This document shows, in pieces, positions 38,719-47,258 of a stretch of DNA of 64,000 nucleotides. Position 1 is the first letter of the stretch. Every line of letters begins with the position of its first letter. This DNA comes from Nitrincola alkalisediminis (GTDB lineage: Bacteria; Pseudomonadota; Gammaproteobacteria; Pseudomonadales; Balneatricaceae). The notes under the pieces are model-generated. The model saw only the letters and a program-made list of their open reading frames with translations, did no database searches and was not told the origin of the DNA. The position numbers were made by a program, and so were the translations under genes. Location of the stretch: positions 1-64,000 of the forward strand of contig NZ_VYTY01000012.1 in assembly GCF_009821115.1 (NCBI RefSeq), read 5' to 3'.

Positions 38719-41580
38719 TCATTCCGACACTATGATCACACGTAAGGCATCTAAACGCAGGCTTGCTCGTTCAAGGGCAAGCCTCATCATCTCCGTCTCA
38801 TCTGCATACTGAGTTAACTCTTGAGGATGGATCGCCGGGTTAACCGCCGCCAGTGCTTTAAGGCGCTCAAATTCGTTCGCTCGATCACTCAACAAGCTGT
38901 GCAAAGCCGACTCAATTAAACTTGGCAACTGCTTATCTGCAATCGCTTGCCCATGCTTTAGTTGCGAGACGATATTTTCGCGGGCCACTCGAGCCATGTT
39001 ACGGCTGGTCGCCAAGGGTACAGGCTGTACCAGTTGGTTTAAGGGTTTATGCGCCAATACAGCGGACAAGTCCTGACCTTCCGGTCCGGTTAAGACCCTT
39101 AAATAACCTGAGGGCAAATAACGTGCAAGCTGGAGTGATCTCGGCACGGCGAGATTGAGCGTAAACACCGCTTCAACCAACAGCGTTCCTGCAGGTAAGG
39201 CCGGTAGTTTCAGTACGCCCAATGCATTATTACCAAGATCATTGCGGGTGAGTAACTCCATTAGCTCTAGAAGCAATGGGTGTTCCCAACTTAAAAACTC
39301 AACGTCCTCTCGTGACAATGCCTCTTTACGACTAAAAGTTAAGGTCATTCCATCTTCCGGAAGCTCAGACAGCTGGTACAACATCTGCTCTCCAGGATGA
39401 ACGACCAACCCCCTTTCGCCATGAGGCTGAATTGCAATTCCAAACCGATCAAACAACTTTTCGGCATAGTCTTGCAACGCCTTACCATTTTCCAACTCAT
39501 GAATTTGGCTAATGACGGAGTCGGCTTTTGCTGCATTGAAGCTAGACATTTCAAGCAAGCGATCTCGTCCAAAGGACAACTCACTTTCCAGTTCTTGTCG
39601 CTCTTGCTGGGTTTCCTCAAGCAGTTTTTGCAAAGCATGACGCTCGCCCGGGTGACGCATTGCATCTCTAAGTGGCTGAGCAAAGCGATGATAGAGCGCA
39701 TCTCCTGTTGAACAAACCCGTGTAAATGCTTCCAGCCCTTCATGATACCAACGCATTAACACTTCAGTTGCGCTGTGTTGATAATACGGCAAGTGTATTT
39801 GCACACTGTGATGCTGCCCTATGCGATCCAAGCGTCCAATCCGTTGTTCTAGTAGATCTGGACTTAAGGGCAAGTCAAACAAAACCAGGTGATGGCAAAA
39901 TTGGAAGTTACGTCCTTCGCTACCAATTTCAGAGCTGATCAACACTTGGGCTCCGAGCTCTTGCTCAGCAAAGTAGGCAGCACTGCGGTCCCGATTAACG
40001 AGGCTCATTCCTTCATGGAAAACAGTCGAGCGAACACCCCCTCTCAGATTGAGAAAATCTTCAAGCATGATGGCTGTTTCTGCATGCGCACAGATGACGA
40101 GCGCCTTTTCCTTTTTATTGGTTTTGAGCCATTCGAGCAACCAAGCAACACGAGGATCACTGCTAATCCATGTCTCCCCTAAGCGCTTTTCCGGATGTAA
40201 AAGTGGCTCTAAGGCAGGCTCTTCTTCACCTTCGGATGAAAACAGGGTCGGGGCAATGAGCGGATAGGTATGAAGCACTCGCTCAGGGAAGCCATCGATA
40301 TTTTTTCGAGTATTACGGAACAGTACCCGCCCCGTTCCTTGACGATCCACTAAATCCGCAATCATTTTATGGAGGTTCGCAGACTGCTCAATTTCGGAAA
40401 GCCCTTTCCAGTGTTCAAGTGTATCTGCACCCAAGCGTTCAGCTAAAACAGCTTGCAAATGTGCATCCCGTTTTAGTAGCGGAGCCCCCTCGCTCATCAA
40501 GGCTTCAATCAAAACGTTTAGATGTCGATAGTCCGACTCTTCATCTAAGAACAGCTCTAAATCAGGGTAACGAGCAGGATCCAACAACCTCAAACGGGCA
40601 AAATGACCCTCTGGCCCTAACTGCTCAGGCGTAGCAGTTAAAAGCAGTAAGCCATCGGCAACACTGGCAACTTGCTCAACGCATTGATAAGCATGACTGA
40701 CGACTTCTCGGCTCCAACCCAGATGGTGAGCCTCATCTACGACAAGAATATCCCAGTGCACTGACGAGGCTTGCTCAAGCCGCAGCTCACTCCTGGAAAG
40801 TAACGAAACAGGCGCCAAAATAAGCTGTGCAGAATCAAAGGGGTTCTCGTGTCCAGACTCGCTTATCGCCAAACAACGCTCTTCATCCAATAACGTAAAC
40901 ACCAAGTTGAAGCGTCTTAGCATTTCAACCAACCACTGGTGCAACAGCGAATCAGGCAATAACACCAATACGCGTTTAGCACGCCCTGATATCCAGTGCT
41001 GATGCAAAATCAATCCAGCTTCAATCGTTTTTCCAAGTCCAACTTCGTCAGCCAACAACGCCCTTGGCACCGCACGCGAGCTAAGCTCCGATGCAATGTA
41101 CATTTGGTGTGGCAACAACTGAACACGAGCCCCCATGAGCCCATACGCTGATGACTTTTGTAGCCGATACTGATGTTCTAGAGTATCAACACGCAATTTG
41201 AACAAACTATGGCGATCAATCTGACCGGCAAATAACCGTTCTTGCGGTTTACTGAAGTGTACTGCACTGTCTAAGTGTATCTCTGGCACAATCATTTCTG
41301 TGCTCGACTCATCTACACCTAAGTAAATAAAGCAGCCATTATGTTCAATGCGTTCACGTATGGTAATGAGAACCCCATCATCATTTCGTATTTGCTCGTC
41401 GGGCTCGTAACAGACTCGACTCAAAGGAGCGTTATCCGTCGCATATGTCCGGCTATCTCCAGCTGCCGGAAAACTAATTTCCACACGTCGGTTGGCACAT
41501 TCAACCACGATACCTAACCCCAGCTCAGCTTCTGTATTACTGATCCAACGCTGCCCTGGAACAAACTCTGTATGAGCCAA
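38719..41580 (-). CDS. rapA: RNA polymerase-associated helicase RapA (HepA)
   Basis: This is a 953-residue Swi2/Snf2 ATPase that recycles RNA polymerase. An N-terminal Tudor-like region (1-105) starts with FVPGQRWISNTEAELGLG. The helicase core has ALLADEVGLGKTIEAGLI (Walker A), VVDEAHHLGW (DEAH box), LLTATPEQLG, and motif VI around EQRIGRLDRIGQ. The C-terminal RapA domain is complete. Length fits E. coli RapA (968). Transcribed alone. Confidence 0.97.
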   Translation of the reverse strand: MAHTEFVPGQRWISNTEAELGLGIVVECANRRVEISFPAAGDSRTYATDNAPLSRVCYEPDEQIRNDDGVLITIRERIEHNGCFIYLGVDESSTEMIVPEIHLDSAVHFSKPQERLFAGQIDRHSLFKLRVDTLEHQYRLQKSSAYGLMGARVQLLPHQMYIASELSSRAVPRALLADEVGLGKTIEAGLILHQHWISGRAKRVLVLLPDSLLHQWLVEMLRRFNLVFTLLDEERCLAISESGHENPFDSAQLILAPVSLLSRSELRLEQASSVHWDILVVDEAHHLGWSREVVSHAYQCVEQVASVADGLLLLTATPEQLGPEGHFARLRLLDPARYPDLELFLDEESDYRHLNVLIEALMSEGAPLLKRDAHLQAVLAERLGADTLEHWKGLSEIEQSANLHKMIADLVDRQGTGRVLFRNTRKNIDGFPERVLHTYPLIAPTLFSSEGEEEPALEPLLHPEKRLGETWISSDPRVAWLLEWLKTNKKEKALVICAHAETAIMLEDFLNLRGGVRSTVFHEGMSLVNRDRSAAYFAEQELGAQVLISSEIGSEGRNFQFCHHLVLFDLPLSPDLLEQRIGRLDRIGQHHSVQIHLPYYQHSATEVLMRWYHEGLEAFTRVCSTGDALYHRFAQPLRDAMRHPGERHALQKLLEETQQERQELESELSFGRDRLLEMSSFNAAKADSVISQIHELENGKALQDYAEKLFDRFGIAIQPHGERGLVVHPGEQMLYQLSELPEDGMTLTFSRKEALSREDVEFLSWEHPLLLELMELLTRNDLGNNALGVLKLPALPAGTLLVEAVFTLNLAVPRSLQLARYLPSGYLRVLTGPEGQDLSAVLAHKPLNQLVQPVPLATSRNMARVARENIVSQLKHGQAIADKQLPSLIESALHSLLSDRANEFERLKALAAVNPAIHPQELTQYADETEMMRLALERASLRLDALRVIIVSE

Positions 41581-41718
41581 TCTGCAAATCCTCTACAACA
41601 CTTTGAATAATGAGTGCAATGATAGGCGTGATTGAAGCTGAGTTCAAAGCCTGATCGTGCTTAACCGTTATGTCTGTGCAATAATTGCGTTTTTAAATCG
41701 GCATGACGACGAACGATT

Positions 41719-42585
41719 ATGAATCAATCCAATGACATTATTGCCTACCAAGGGCATAAGGGCGCGTATTCACATTTAGCCTGCTGCAGAGTTCATCCAG
41801 AATTAAGAGCACATGCCTGTGCAAGTTTTGCCGAAGCCATGTTTATGGTGGAACGTGGTGAAGCGCGTTTGGCCATGATTCCACTGGAAAACTCCACGGC
41901 AGGAAGAGTTGAAGAGATCTACCGCTTAATGCCTAAAACCCGACTTCATATTATTGATGAGCATTTTGAGCCAGTTAACCACTGCTTGCTCGCTCTGCCA
42001 GGCACTAAGCTTCAGGACCTTCGCACCGTTTCATCACACCCACAGGCACTCGCTCAGTGTGATGGCAATATCAAGTCCCTTAAGCTTGAGCAGACAGCTG
42101 CTCTGGATACCGCTGGTGCGGCTGAGGAACTTTCCCTTTCACGAAACCCAACGCACGCCGCGATTGCGTCGAGTTTAGCTGCCGAGCTCTACAACCTTGA
42201 AATCATCAAAGACAACTTTCAAGACGTAAATGGCAACACCACTCGCTTCATGATCTTGGCAAAAGAAAGCCGCATGCCTGCTTTTGAACCGGATAAGCGC
42301 TATTTAACCACCTTAATGTTTAGAGTTCGCAACATACCTGCAGCGCTTTACAAAGCCTTAGGGGGATTTGCGACGAATGGACTTAACATGGTCAAACTCG
42401 AAAGCTACATGTCATCAGACACAATGCAAGTGTCCAGCTTTCATTTGGATGTTGAAGGCCATCCACATCAACCTTCAATGCAACATGCTTTGCAAGAGCT
42501 AAACTTTTTTGCCAGTGAAGTCAGAGTGATGGGAACCTACCCCGCCCACCCTTTCAGAACATCATCTCTAAGCATCGAGATTTAG
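41719..42585 (+). CDS. pheA: Prephenate dehydratase (stand-alone, with ACT domain)
   Basis: The 288-residue enzyme converts prephenate to phenylpyruvate. The PDT domain (about 7-185) starts AYQGHKGAYSHLAC and has the catalytic NGNTTRFMIL, and the ACT domain (about 200-280) has KLESYMSSDTMQVSSFHLDVEGH, the ESRP-like allosteric region. There is no chorismate mutase domain, unlike E. coli PheA. Monocistronic; its 3' region runs into a set of hairpins. Confidence 0.92.
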   Translation: MNQSNDIIAYQGHKGAYSHLACCRVHPELRAHACASFAEAMFMVERGEARLAMIPLENSTAGRVEEIYRLMPKTRLHIIDEHFEPVNHCLLALPGTKLQDLRTVSSHPQALAQCDGNIKSLKLEQTAALDTAGAAEELSLSRNPTHAAIASSLAAELYNLEIIKDNFQDVNGNTTRFMILAKESRMPAFEPDKRYLTTLMFRVRNIPAALYKALGGFATNGLNMVKLESYMSSDTMQVSSFHLDVEGHPHQPSMQHALQELNFFASEVRVMGTYPAHPFRTSSLSIEI

Positions 42586-42652
42586 TTTTGATTTTTTTAG
42601 CAGGAATAGAGACAAAAAAATGGGTACTTATACACAATCAATATTAAAAAAT

Positions 42653-42680
42653 TAGGGTTTACCCTATTGTGCACCGCACA
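42653..42680 (+). promoter_or_regulatory. Two small inverted repeats between pheA and the candidate RNA
   Basis: TAGGGT-TT-ACCCTA (42653-42666) and TGTGC-ACC-GCACA (42668-42680) stand side by side. The second overlaps a possible -35 TTGTGC (42667-42672), which is 17 bases before TATCTT (42690-42695). They may be operators of the promoter of the following RNA, or a weak pheA terminator. Confidence 0.4.
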
Positions 42681-42701
42681 AATTTAAACTATCTTTAAGG
42701 T

Positions 42702-42823
42702 GTCCTGTTCTACAGGGCATAGAAAGCTGACTCTCCTCTAGAGGCAGCTTTCGCATCCCATCTCTCAACTCTTCCTGAGTTGTATGCACTTTGCTTGCCC
42801 CTCTTATCGAGGGGCTTTTTTTT
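42702..42823 (+). ncRNA. Candidate small RNA (or pheA 3'UTR RNA) with four hairpins and a terminator
   Basis: A gene-free stretch folds into hairpins at 42704-42716, 42722-42752 (8-base stem GAAAGCTG/CAGCTTTC with a CCTCTAGAGG palindrome inside), 42766-42782 (CAACTC/GAGTTG) and 42797-42815 (GCCCCTC/GAGGGGC) with an 8-base T-run. Unpaired parts are rich in C and U (CTCTCC, CCCATCTCTC, TTCCT), able to pair with ribosome-binding sites. A possible promoter lies at 42667-42695. It matches no RNA family I recognise. It could instead be the end of the pheA transcript, or a processed piece of it. Confidence 0.5.
42797..42823 (+). terminator. Rho-independent terminator overlapping the mgtE stop
   Basis: GCCCCTC (42797-42803) pairs with GAGGGGC (42809-42815), followed by eight T. 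It is oriented for the plus strand; its T-run overlaps the stop codon of the convergent mgtE. Confidence 0.88.
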
Positions 42824-44165
42824 ACAATCCCAGAACGGCGGTCGCTATAGCGAAATAGACTAGAATACCAGCGGCATCGGCAATTGTTGCCACTAAGGGA
42901 GCACTTGCTGTCGCAGGGTCTAAGCCCACTTTTTTGAGCACAAAAGGTAAACTTAAGCCTAGCAAACTACCCATCATCACCACAGCCACCATACTCAACG
43001 CAACAATGAGAGCAATATCCGGCCCTCCTCTAAAGGCACCTATCATCGAAACAGCGAGCGCCATTGTGCAGCCAAGCGCCAGTGCAATTGCCAGTTCACG
43101 ACTAAAAAGCTTGAACCAGTCGGACATTTGCACATCACCTGTTCCCAAGCCCCTCACCATTAAGGTGGATGCTTGCGAGCCTGCGTTACCTGCACTGCCA
43201 ATCAACAATGGCATGAAAAAGACCAATACTGCATATTTAGAGATAGTGTCCTCATAAATGGCAATACCTGCAGCCGTAAAGATATTGGCAAACACTAACA
43301 ACAGCAGCCAAAAAATACGCTTTTTGTACAATGTAAAACCACTGGCATCTCTGAAGCTCCCTTCTAGGTCTCCGATTGAGCCGCTTTTTAAGATATCTTC
43401 CGTTGCTTCTGCTTCAGCAATATCCATCGCGTCATCATAAGTAACAATACCCACGAGTCGCGCCTGCTCGTCAACAACAGGAACGGCCAATAAGTCATAA
43501 CGACTGATGCATTTTGCTGCGTTTTCCTGCGCTTCATTTGGGTCTAGTGTAATCAGCTCAGTGGTCATAATTGAGCTGATCGCAGCCGAAGGTTTGGTTA
43601 GAATCAGTTCTCTTAAAGAAAGGGTGCCAACCAACCTATGCTGCATATCCAAAACATATATTTGATAGATGGTTTCGGCATCAGGAGCTGTTTTACGCAC
43701 CCGCTCTAACGCCTGTTCAACACTGCTTAGCTCAGGAACACTGCAATAGTTGCTGGTCATAATCGCACCAACCGTTCCTTCTGCATAACTCGCCATTCGA
43801 CGAAGATCTTCACGTTCTTCCTTTGCCATTCGCTTTAACACAGATGTTTGGCGCTCTTCTGACATCATGTTAAACAGGTCTGCACGCTCATCTGATTCCA
43901 TTGAAGAGAGTAGTTGAGCCAGTCCCTCAATGGTCATCTCCTCCGCAATTTCAAACTGCAGAGACATAGGTAAATAGCCAAAAATTTCGGCTCGCTCAGT
44001 TAGCACAAGATGAGCGAGCACCTTCAAACAAACATCAGTTGATTCATGTCGAAGAAATTCAGCAAGATCGGCAGGCTGGAATTCAGTTACCGTGTTTTCG
44101 ATGGCAACCGTGTCTTGTTTTTCCATGGCGCTGCGAAGGGCGTTGGCAAGATCAGCGTAGGTCAT
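42822..44165 (-). CDS. mgtE: Magnesium transporter MgtE
   Basis: The 447-residue channel has a cytosolic N domain (about 1-125, with superhelix repeats LLSSMESDERADLFNMM), a CBS pair (about 130-255), and five membrane helices (about 280-447) carrying the conserved pore/Mg region GNAGSQASTLMVRGLG and the end PLVATIADAAGILVYF. The CBS and N domains gate the pore by sensing cytoplasmic Mg2+. Length is standard. Single gene. Confidence 0.95.
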   Translation of the reverse strand: MTYADLANALRSAMEKQDTVAIENTVTEFQPADLAEFLRHESTDVCLKVLAHLVLTERAEIFGYLPMSLQFEIAEEMTIEGLAQLLSSMESDERADLFNMMSEERQTSVLKRMAKEEREDLRRMASYAEGTVGAIMTSNYCSVPELSSVEQALERVRKTAPDAETIYQIYVLDMQHRLVGTLSLRELILTKPSAAISSIMTTELITLDPNEAQENAAKCISRYDLLAVPVVDEQARLVGIVTYDDAMDIAEAEATEDILKSGSIGDLEGSFRDASGFTLYKKRIFWLLLLVFANIFTAAGIAIYEDTISKYAVLVFFMPLLIGSAGNAGSQASTLMVRGLGTGDVQMSDWFKLFSRELAIALALGCTMALAVSMIGAFRGGPDIALIVALSMVAVVMMGSLLGLSLPFVLKKVGLDPATASAPLVATIADAAGILVYFAIATAVLGL

Positions 44166-44180
44166 AAAGGTCTCCGTTGT

Positions 44181-44220
44181 GCGAGCGTTACTCGCCGAAG
44201 ACAGGTATCAGAAAGATACC
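44181..44220 (-). promoter_or_regulatory. Two hairpins in the mgtE leader
   Basis: In the mgtE 5' region, GCGAG/CTCGC (44181-44195) and GGTATC/GATACC (44204-44220) form two short perfect stems 16 and 39 bases before the start. They could influence translation. They do not look like the M-box Mg2+ riboswitch. Confidence 0.35.
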
Positions 44221-44354
44221 CTTAGCGGGCGAACAAACTCGATGTCAAGGTTCTGTGAATGAGTAAGCAGCAACTGCTAGGGTCCATCAGAGTTCTCATT
44301 TGATTTAAGGGATAGTTAGGGTTCGCGAATATATTGAAAATCACTTAAATAGTC

Positions 44355-44392
44355 AACCTAAGCCAAAGTTTTTCAGACACTTGGCTTAGGTT
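44355..44392 (-). terminator. Long stem-loop after apbE
   Basis: A perfect 12-base stem (44355-44366 with 44381-44392; AACCTAAGCCAA and complement) and 14-base loop lie 22 bases after the apbE stop. The T-run on the minus strand is poor, so termination may be weak. Confidence 0.55.
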
Positions 44393-44414
44393 ACAAGAAT
44401 CCTATGCATAGGGA

Positions 44415-45482
44415 CTATTTGCGCAACAGGGCTTGAGCAGCTGTCTCTCCTACATAGGCTTTAAACTCACTGGAAATATGGGTCAGCCATGTATCTCCAG
44501 AGCGTTCTAGCATCAGCACTTTTAAGTTTTCACGCTCAGCAACCGCAAGACCAGCCTCAACACCCATGACCATCATCGCGGTTGCCCAGGCATCTGCACT
44601 GGCATTGTCCGGTGACAAAACCGTAACTGAGGCAAGGCTGTGATTGACAGGCCAGCCCGTCACAGGACTGATCGTATGTGAAAATCGCTGTCCATCCACT
44701 TCAAAATAATTGCGATAATCACCTGAGGTCGCAACCGACATATCTCGAATTTCAATGATATGATGCGCTTGCTGGACACCTTCGTGTGGCAACTCAATTC
44801 CCACTCTCCATGCCTCTTCTGCCGAACGCGCTCCTTTTGCAAACAAATCACCGCCGATATTCACCAGGTAGTGCTCGTATCCCATTTCTGAAAGATAACG
44901 CCCGACTTCATCAACGCCATACCCTTTCGCAACCCCCGACAAATCAACAAAAAAATTCTTTAAGCGTCGAGCCTGCCCTAGCTCTTCATTTAAAATCAAC
45001 CAAGCGTATCCTGACTCATGAAGCCGCTCGTCAAGCAAATCTGGATCTGGGATAGCATCAGGCCGCCGCTCAGGACCAAAACTCCAAAGGTTCACCAAAT
45101 TTCCAACAGTCACATCGAATGCACCCTGGCTTTTCTCTGAAATTGACTGACTTAACACCAACACCTGCATCAACTCTGGCGACAGGGGTTTCCACTCACC
45201 CACAGGATGGCGGTTAAAACCAATTAACTCAGAATCATCGCGATATGTAGACATACTTTTATCAACGGCCTGCAGACGCTCAAGAATTCCTTTGCGAAGG
45301 GTTGCTTGGACATCATCCGTCAGATTGCCAGAAAGCGTCACTTGCCAAAAAGTTCCAAAAATATGCCCTTCTAAGCGAGTCACCGTTTTTTCGGGCTGAG
45401 AAGGACTGCATCCAACAAGGACTAAGAGCAACAGTAACAAGGCGAGTGAGCAATAAGCGCGGTAAAAAGAGGAAGAAGACAT
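44415..45482 (-). CDS. apbE: FAD:protein FMN transferase ApbE (lipoprotein)
   Basis: The 355-residue protein has a lipoprotein signal ending LLVLVGCSPS, so Cys25 is probably lipidated. It attaches FMN to threonines of proteins such as NqrB/C and RnfG in the periplasm. Motifs: MSTYRDDSELIGFN, VDLSGVAKGYGVDEVG, NIGGDLFAKG, HTISPVTGWPV and the metal region NASADAWATAMMVMG. No nqr or rnf gene is nearby, so it acts on targets encoded elsewhere. Confidence 0.94.
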   Translation of the reverse strand: MSSSSFYRAYCSLALLLLLLVLVGCSPSQPEKTVTRLEGHIFGTFWQVTLSGNLTDDVQATLRKGILERLQAVDKSMSTYRDDSELIGFNRHPVGEWKPLSPELMQVLVLSQSISEKSQGAFDVTVGNLVNLWSFGPERRPDAIPDPDLLDERLHESGYAWLILNEELGQARRLKNFFVDLSGVAKGYGVDEVGRYLSEMGYEHYLVNIGGDLFAKGARSAEEAWRVGIELPHEGVQQAHHIIEIRDMSVATSGDYRNYFEVDGQRFSHTISPVTGWPVNHSLASVTVLSPDNASADAWATAMMVMGVEAGLAVAERENLKVLMLERSGDTWLTHISSEFKAYVGETAAQALLRK

Positions 45483-45500
45483 GAGTTGATTTCCTAGAAT

Positions 45501-46295
45501 TTAAAGCTTGTGCATGCGCTCAAAGCGCGCTTCCATTTTCTTGAGTAAACGTGCCACTGCAAAAAATGCAAAGGTCGCGGTTACACAAGTTGCAGCACCA
45601 AAGCCACCTTGGCAATCAAGCTTTACGGACTGCCCCTGTTTTGGTTTTTGATGGCAAACCTGTCCATCCGGTTGCGGATAGCGCAACTGCTCAGTTGAAA
45701 ATACACAGTCAACGCCAAATTTCTCGGTCTTGGAGAACCCATAATGGCGACGTAAAACCGATCGAAGTTTAGCCGCCAAAGGGTCTTGAGAGGTTTTGGT
45801 TAAATCATCCACTCTGATTTGAGTCGGATCGATTTGACCACCGGCCCCTCCGATGGTGATGATGGGTATTTTACGGCGGCGGCAATGGGCAACCATAACG
45901 GCCTTATCACGCACACTATCGATTGCATCAACAACATAGTCGATATCAGAAGCAATTAGGTCTGATACATTCTCTTTACTTAGAAAGGCAGCAACCTCAT
46001 GCACTTGGCAGTCAGGATTAATGTCTCGGATTCGAGCCGCCATCAACGTGGTTTTTGGCTGACCAACGGTAGATTGCATCGCATGAATTTGACGATTGGT
46101 ATTACTTGTACACACATCATCCAAATCAATCAGCGTGATCTTACCTATCGCCGTTCGCGCCAGCGCTTCTGCCACCCAAGAACCAACGCCACCAATGCCA
46201 ACGACAACAACATGAGACCGCGTAAAATGCTCAGTTAAACGCTCACCATACAAACGCTGCGTTCCACCAAAGCGCAAATTAAAATCATCAGACAC
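45501..46295 (-). CDS. tcdA: tRNA threonylcarbamoyladenosine dehydratase TcdA
   Basis: This is a 264-residue E1/ThiF-like enzyme that cyclises t6A37 in tRNA to ct6A. The nucleotide loop is GIGGVGSWVAEALAR; LIDLDDVCTSNTNRQ, and a C-terminal membrane-like region near GAATCVTATFAFFAVARLL match TcdA/CsdL. It lies 18 bases before apbE and 11 after the zinc-ribbon ORF, so perhaps is co-transcribed with both. Confidence 0.94.
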   Translation of the reverse strand: MSDDFNLRFGGTQRLYGERLTEHFTRSHVVVVGIGGVGSWVAEALARTAIGKITLIDLDDVCTSNTNRQIHAMQSTVGQPKTTLMAARIRDINPDCQVHEVAAFLSKENVSDLIASDIDYVVDAIDSVRDKAVMVAHCRRRKIPIITIGGAGGQIDPTQIRVDDLTKTSQDPLAAKLRSVLRRHYGFSKTEKFGVDCVFSTEQLRYPQPDGQVCHQKPKQGQSVKLDCQGGFGAATCVTATFAFFAVARLLKKMEARFERMHKL

Positions 46296-46306
46296 GTTTC
46301 TCTGCC

Positions 46307-46510
46307 TTAAAAGCTATCGTCGGTTAATTCTGTGTATACGGGCTGACGGCACACCAAACAGCGACCTTCAATTGTGATAATGCCCTTATACTCATACTCA
46401 ATCGGCTGATCCATGCCTAAATCGGCTTCTGAGCAATGATTGCACCAGGTATGCTGTAAAAAATCGGCTTTATCTTCATGTGAACGCTCTTCAAAATCGC
46501 GTGCAACCAT
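46307..46510 (-). CDS. Small zinc-ribbon-like protein, unknown function
   Basis: The protein is 67 residues from ATG 46510; the frame is open further, to 46600, overlapping hda, and a GTG at 46546 just after the hda stop is an alternative. Two CxxC pairs, WCNHCSEAD and GRCLVCRQPV, about 30 residues apart suggest one zinc ribbon. Acidic N-terminal part (RDFEERSHEDKADF). No family recognised. Its conserved-looking cysteines and tight placement between hda and tcdA support a real gene. Confidence 0.65.
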   Translation of the reverse strand: MVARDFEERSHEDKADFLQHTWCNHCSEADLGMDQPIEYEYKGIITIEGRCLVCRQPVYTELTDDSF

Positions 46511-46547
46511 GCCCTCAAGTGTTCCACTCAATGAATTATCGACCACA

Positions 46548-47255
46548 CTACCAACCCATAACTTGTTTAACGAAAGGAATTGTAATTCGACGCTGGGCAC
46601 TTAAAGATGCATGATCCAGCTTTTCAAGCACGGACAACAAGTGCGCCATATCACGACTGCCATGATGCAACAAATATCGAAGCACTTCTTGACTCAACTC
46701 AAAGCCCCTCTCAGCGGCTCTGGCTTTTAGTGCTAGGATTTTTGCTTCATCATCAATGGCATATGCATGCAGCACCATCCCCCAGAGCAATCGCGACTCC
46801 AAATCAACCAACGTAAGCCCTAAATGAGCAGGTGCTTTTTTTCCAGCGATTAAGAGCGTTTTTCCGGCAGCGCGCATCCGATTGTACAAATGAAATACCG
46901 CTTCTTCCCACTCTTTACGCCCAGCAATCAATTCAATATCGTCAATACACACCAGATCCAACTGGTCCATATTTTCAAAGATTGACGGATCATGATCAAT
47001 TAAAGTTGCGATAGGCAAGTACACAGAGTGTCGACGGTGTTCATCAGCTAAATGGCAACAACTTTGCAAAAGATGTGAACAACCATGACTATGTCCACCC
47101 CAAAAATACGCATACTGCTCACCACGACCACTGGCCGCTTGCTTAAGCGTTGAGATCAATAAACCGTTATCACCCACTACAAAGTTTTCAAATCGCGCCT
47201 CATCACGAAGAGCGATGCCAAGAGGCAACTGAACAGGCGCCTTAACATGAGCCAT
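46548..47255 (-). CDS. hda: DnaA regulatory inactivator Hda
   Basis: The 235-residue AAA+ protein, bound to the sliding clamp, stimulates DnaA-ATP hydrolysis to stop re-initiation. The clamp-binding motif QLPLGIAL is near the N-terminus (about 8-15). The P-loop is unusual: YFWGGHSHGCSHLLQ has Cys where the loop normally has Lys (E. coli Hda has Arg). Sensor and box VII features remain (LDHASLSAQRRITIPFVKQVM). Length fits Hda, not DnaA. It is 3 bases from the DUF2066 gene upstream. Confidence 0.92.
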   Translation of the reverse strand: MAHVKAPVQLPLGIALRDEARFENFVVGDNGLLISTLKQAASGRGEQYAYFWGGHSHGCSHLLQSCCHLADEHRRHSVYLPIATLIDHDPSIFENMDQLDLVCIDDIELIAGRKEWEEAVFHLYNRMRAAGKTLLIAGKKAPAHLGLTLVDLESRLLWGMVLHAYAIDDEAKILALKARAAERGFELSQEVLRYLLHHGSRDMAHLLSVLEKLDHASLSAQRRITIPFVKQVMGW

Positions 47256-47258
47256 AAC

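Noticed and set aside
44166-44414. Mg2+ riboswitch (M-box) or mgtA-type leader upstream of mgtE
   Set aside because: Only two short stems are visible; the extended conserved core of the M-box is not there.
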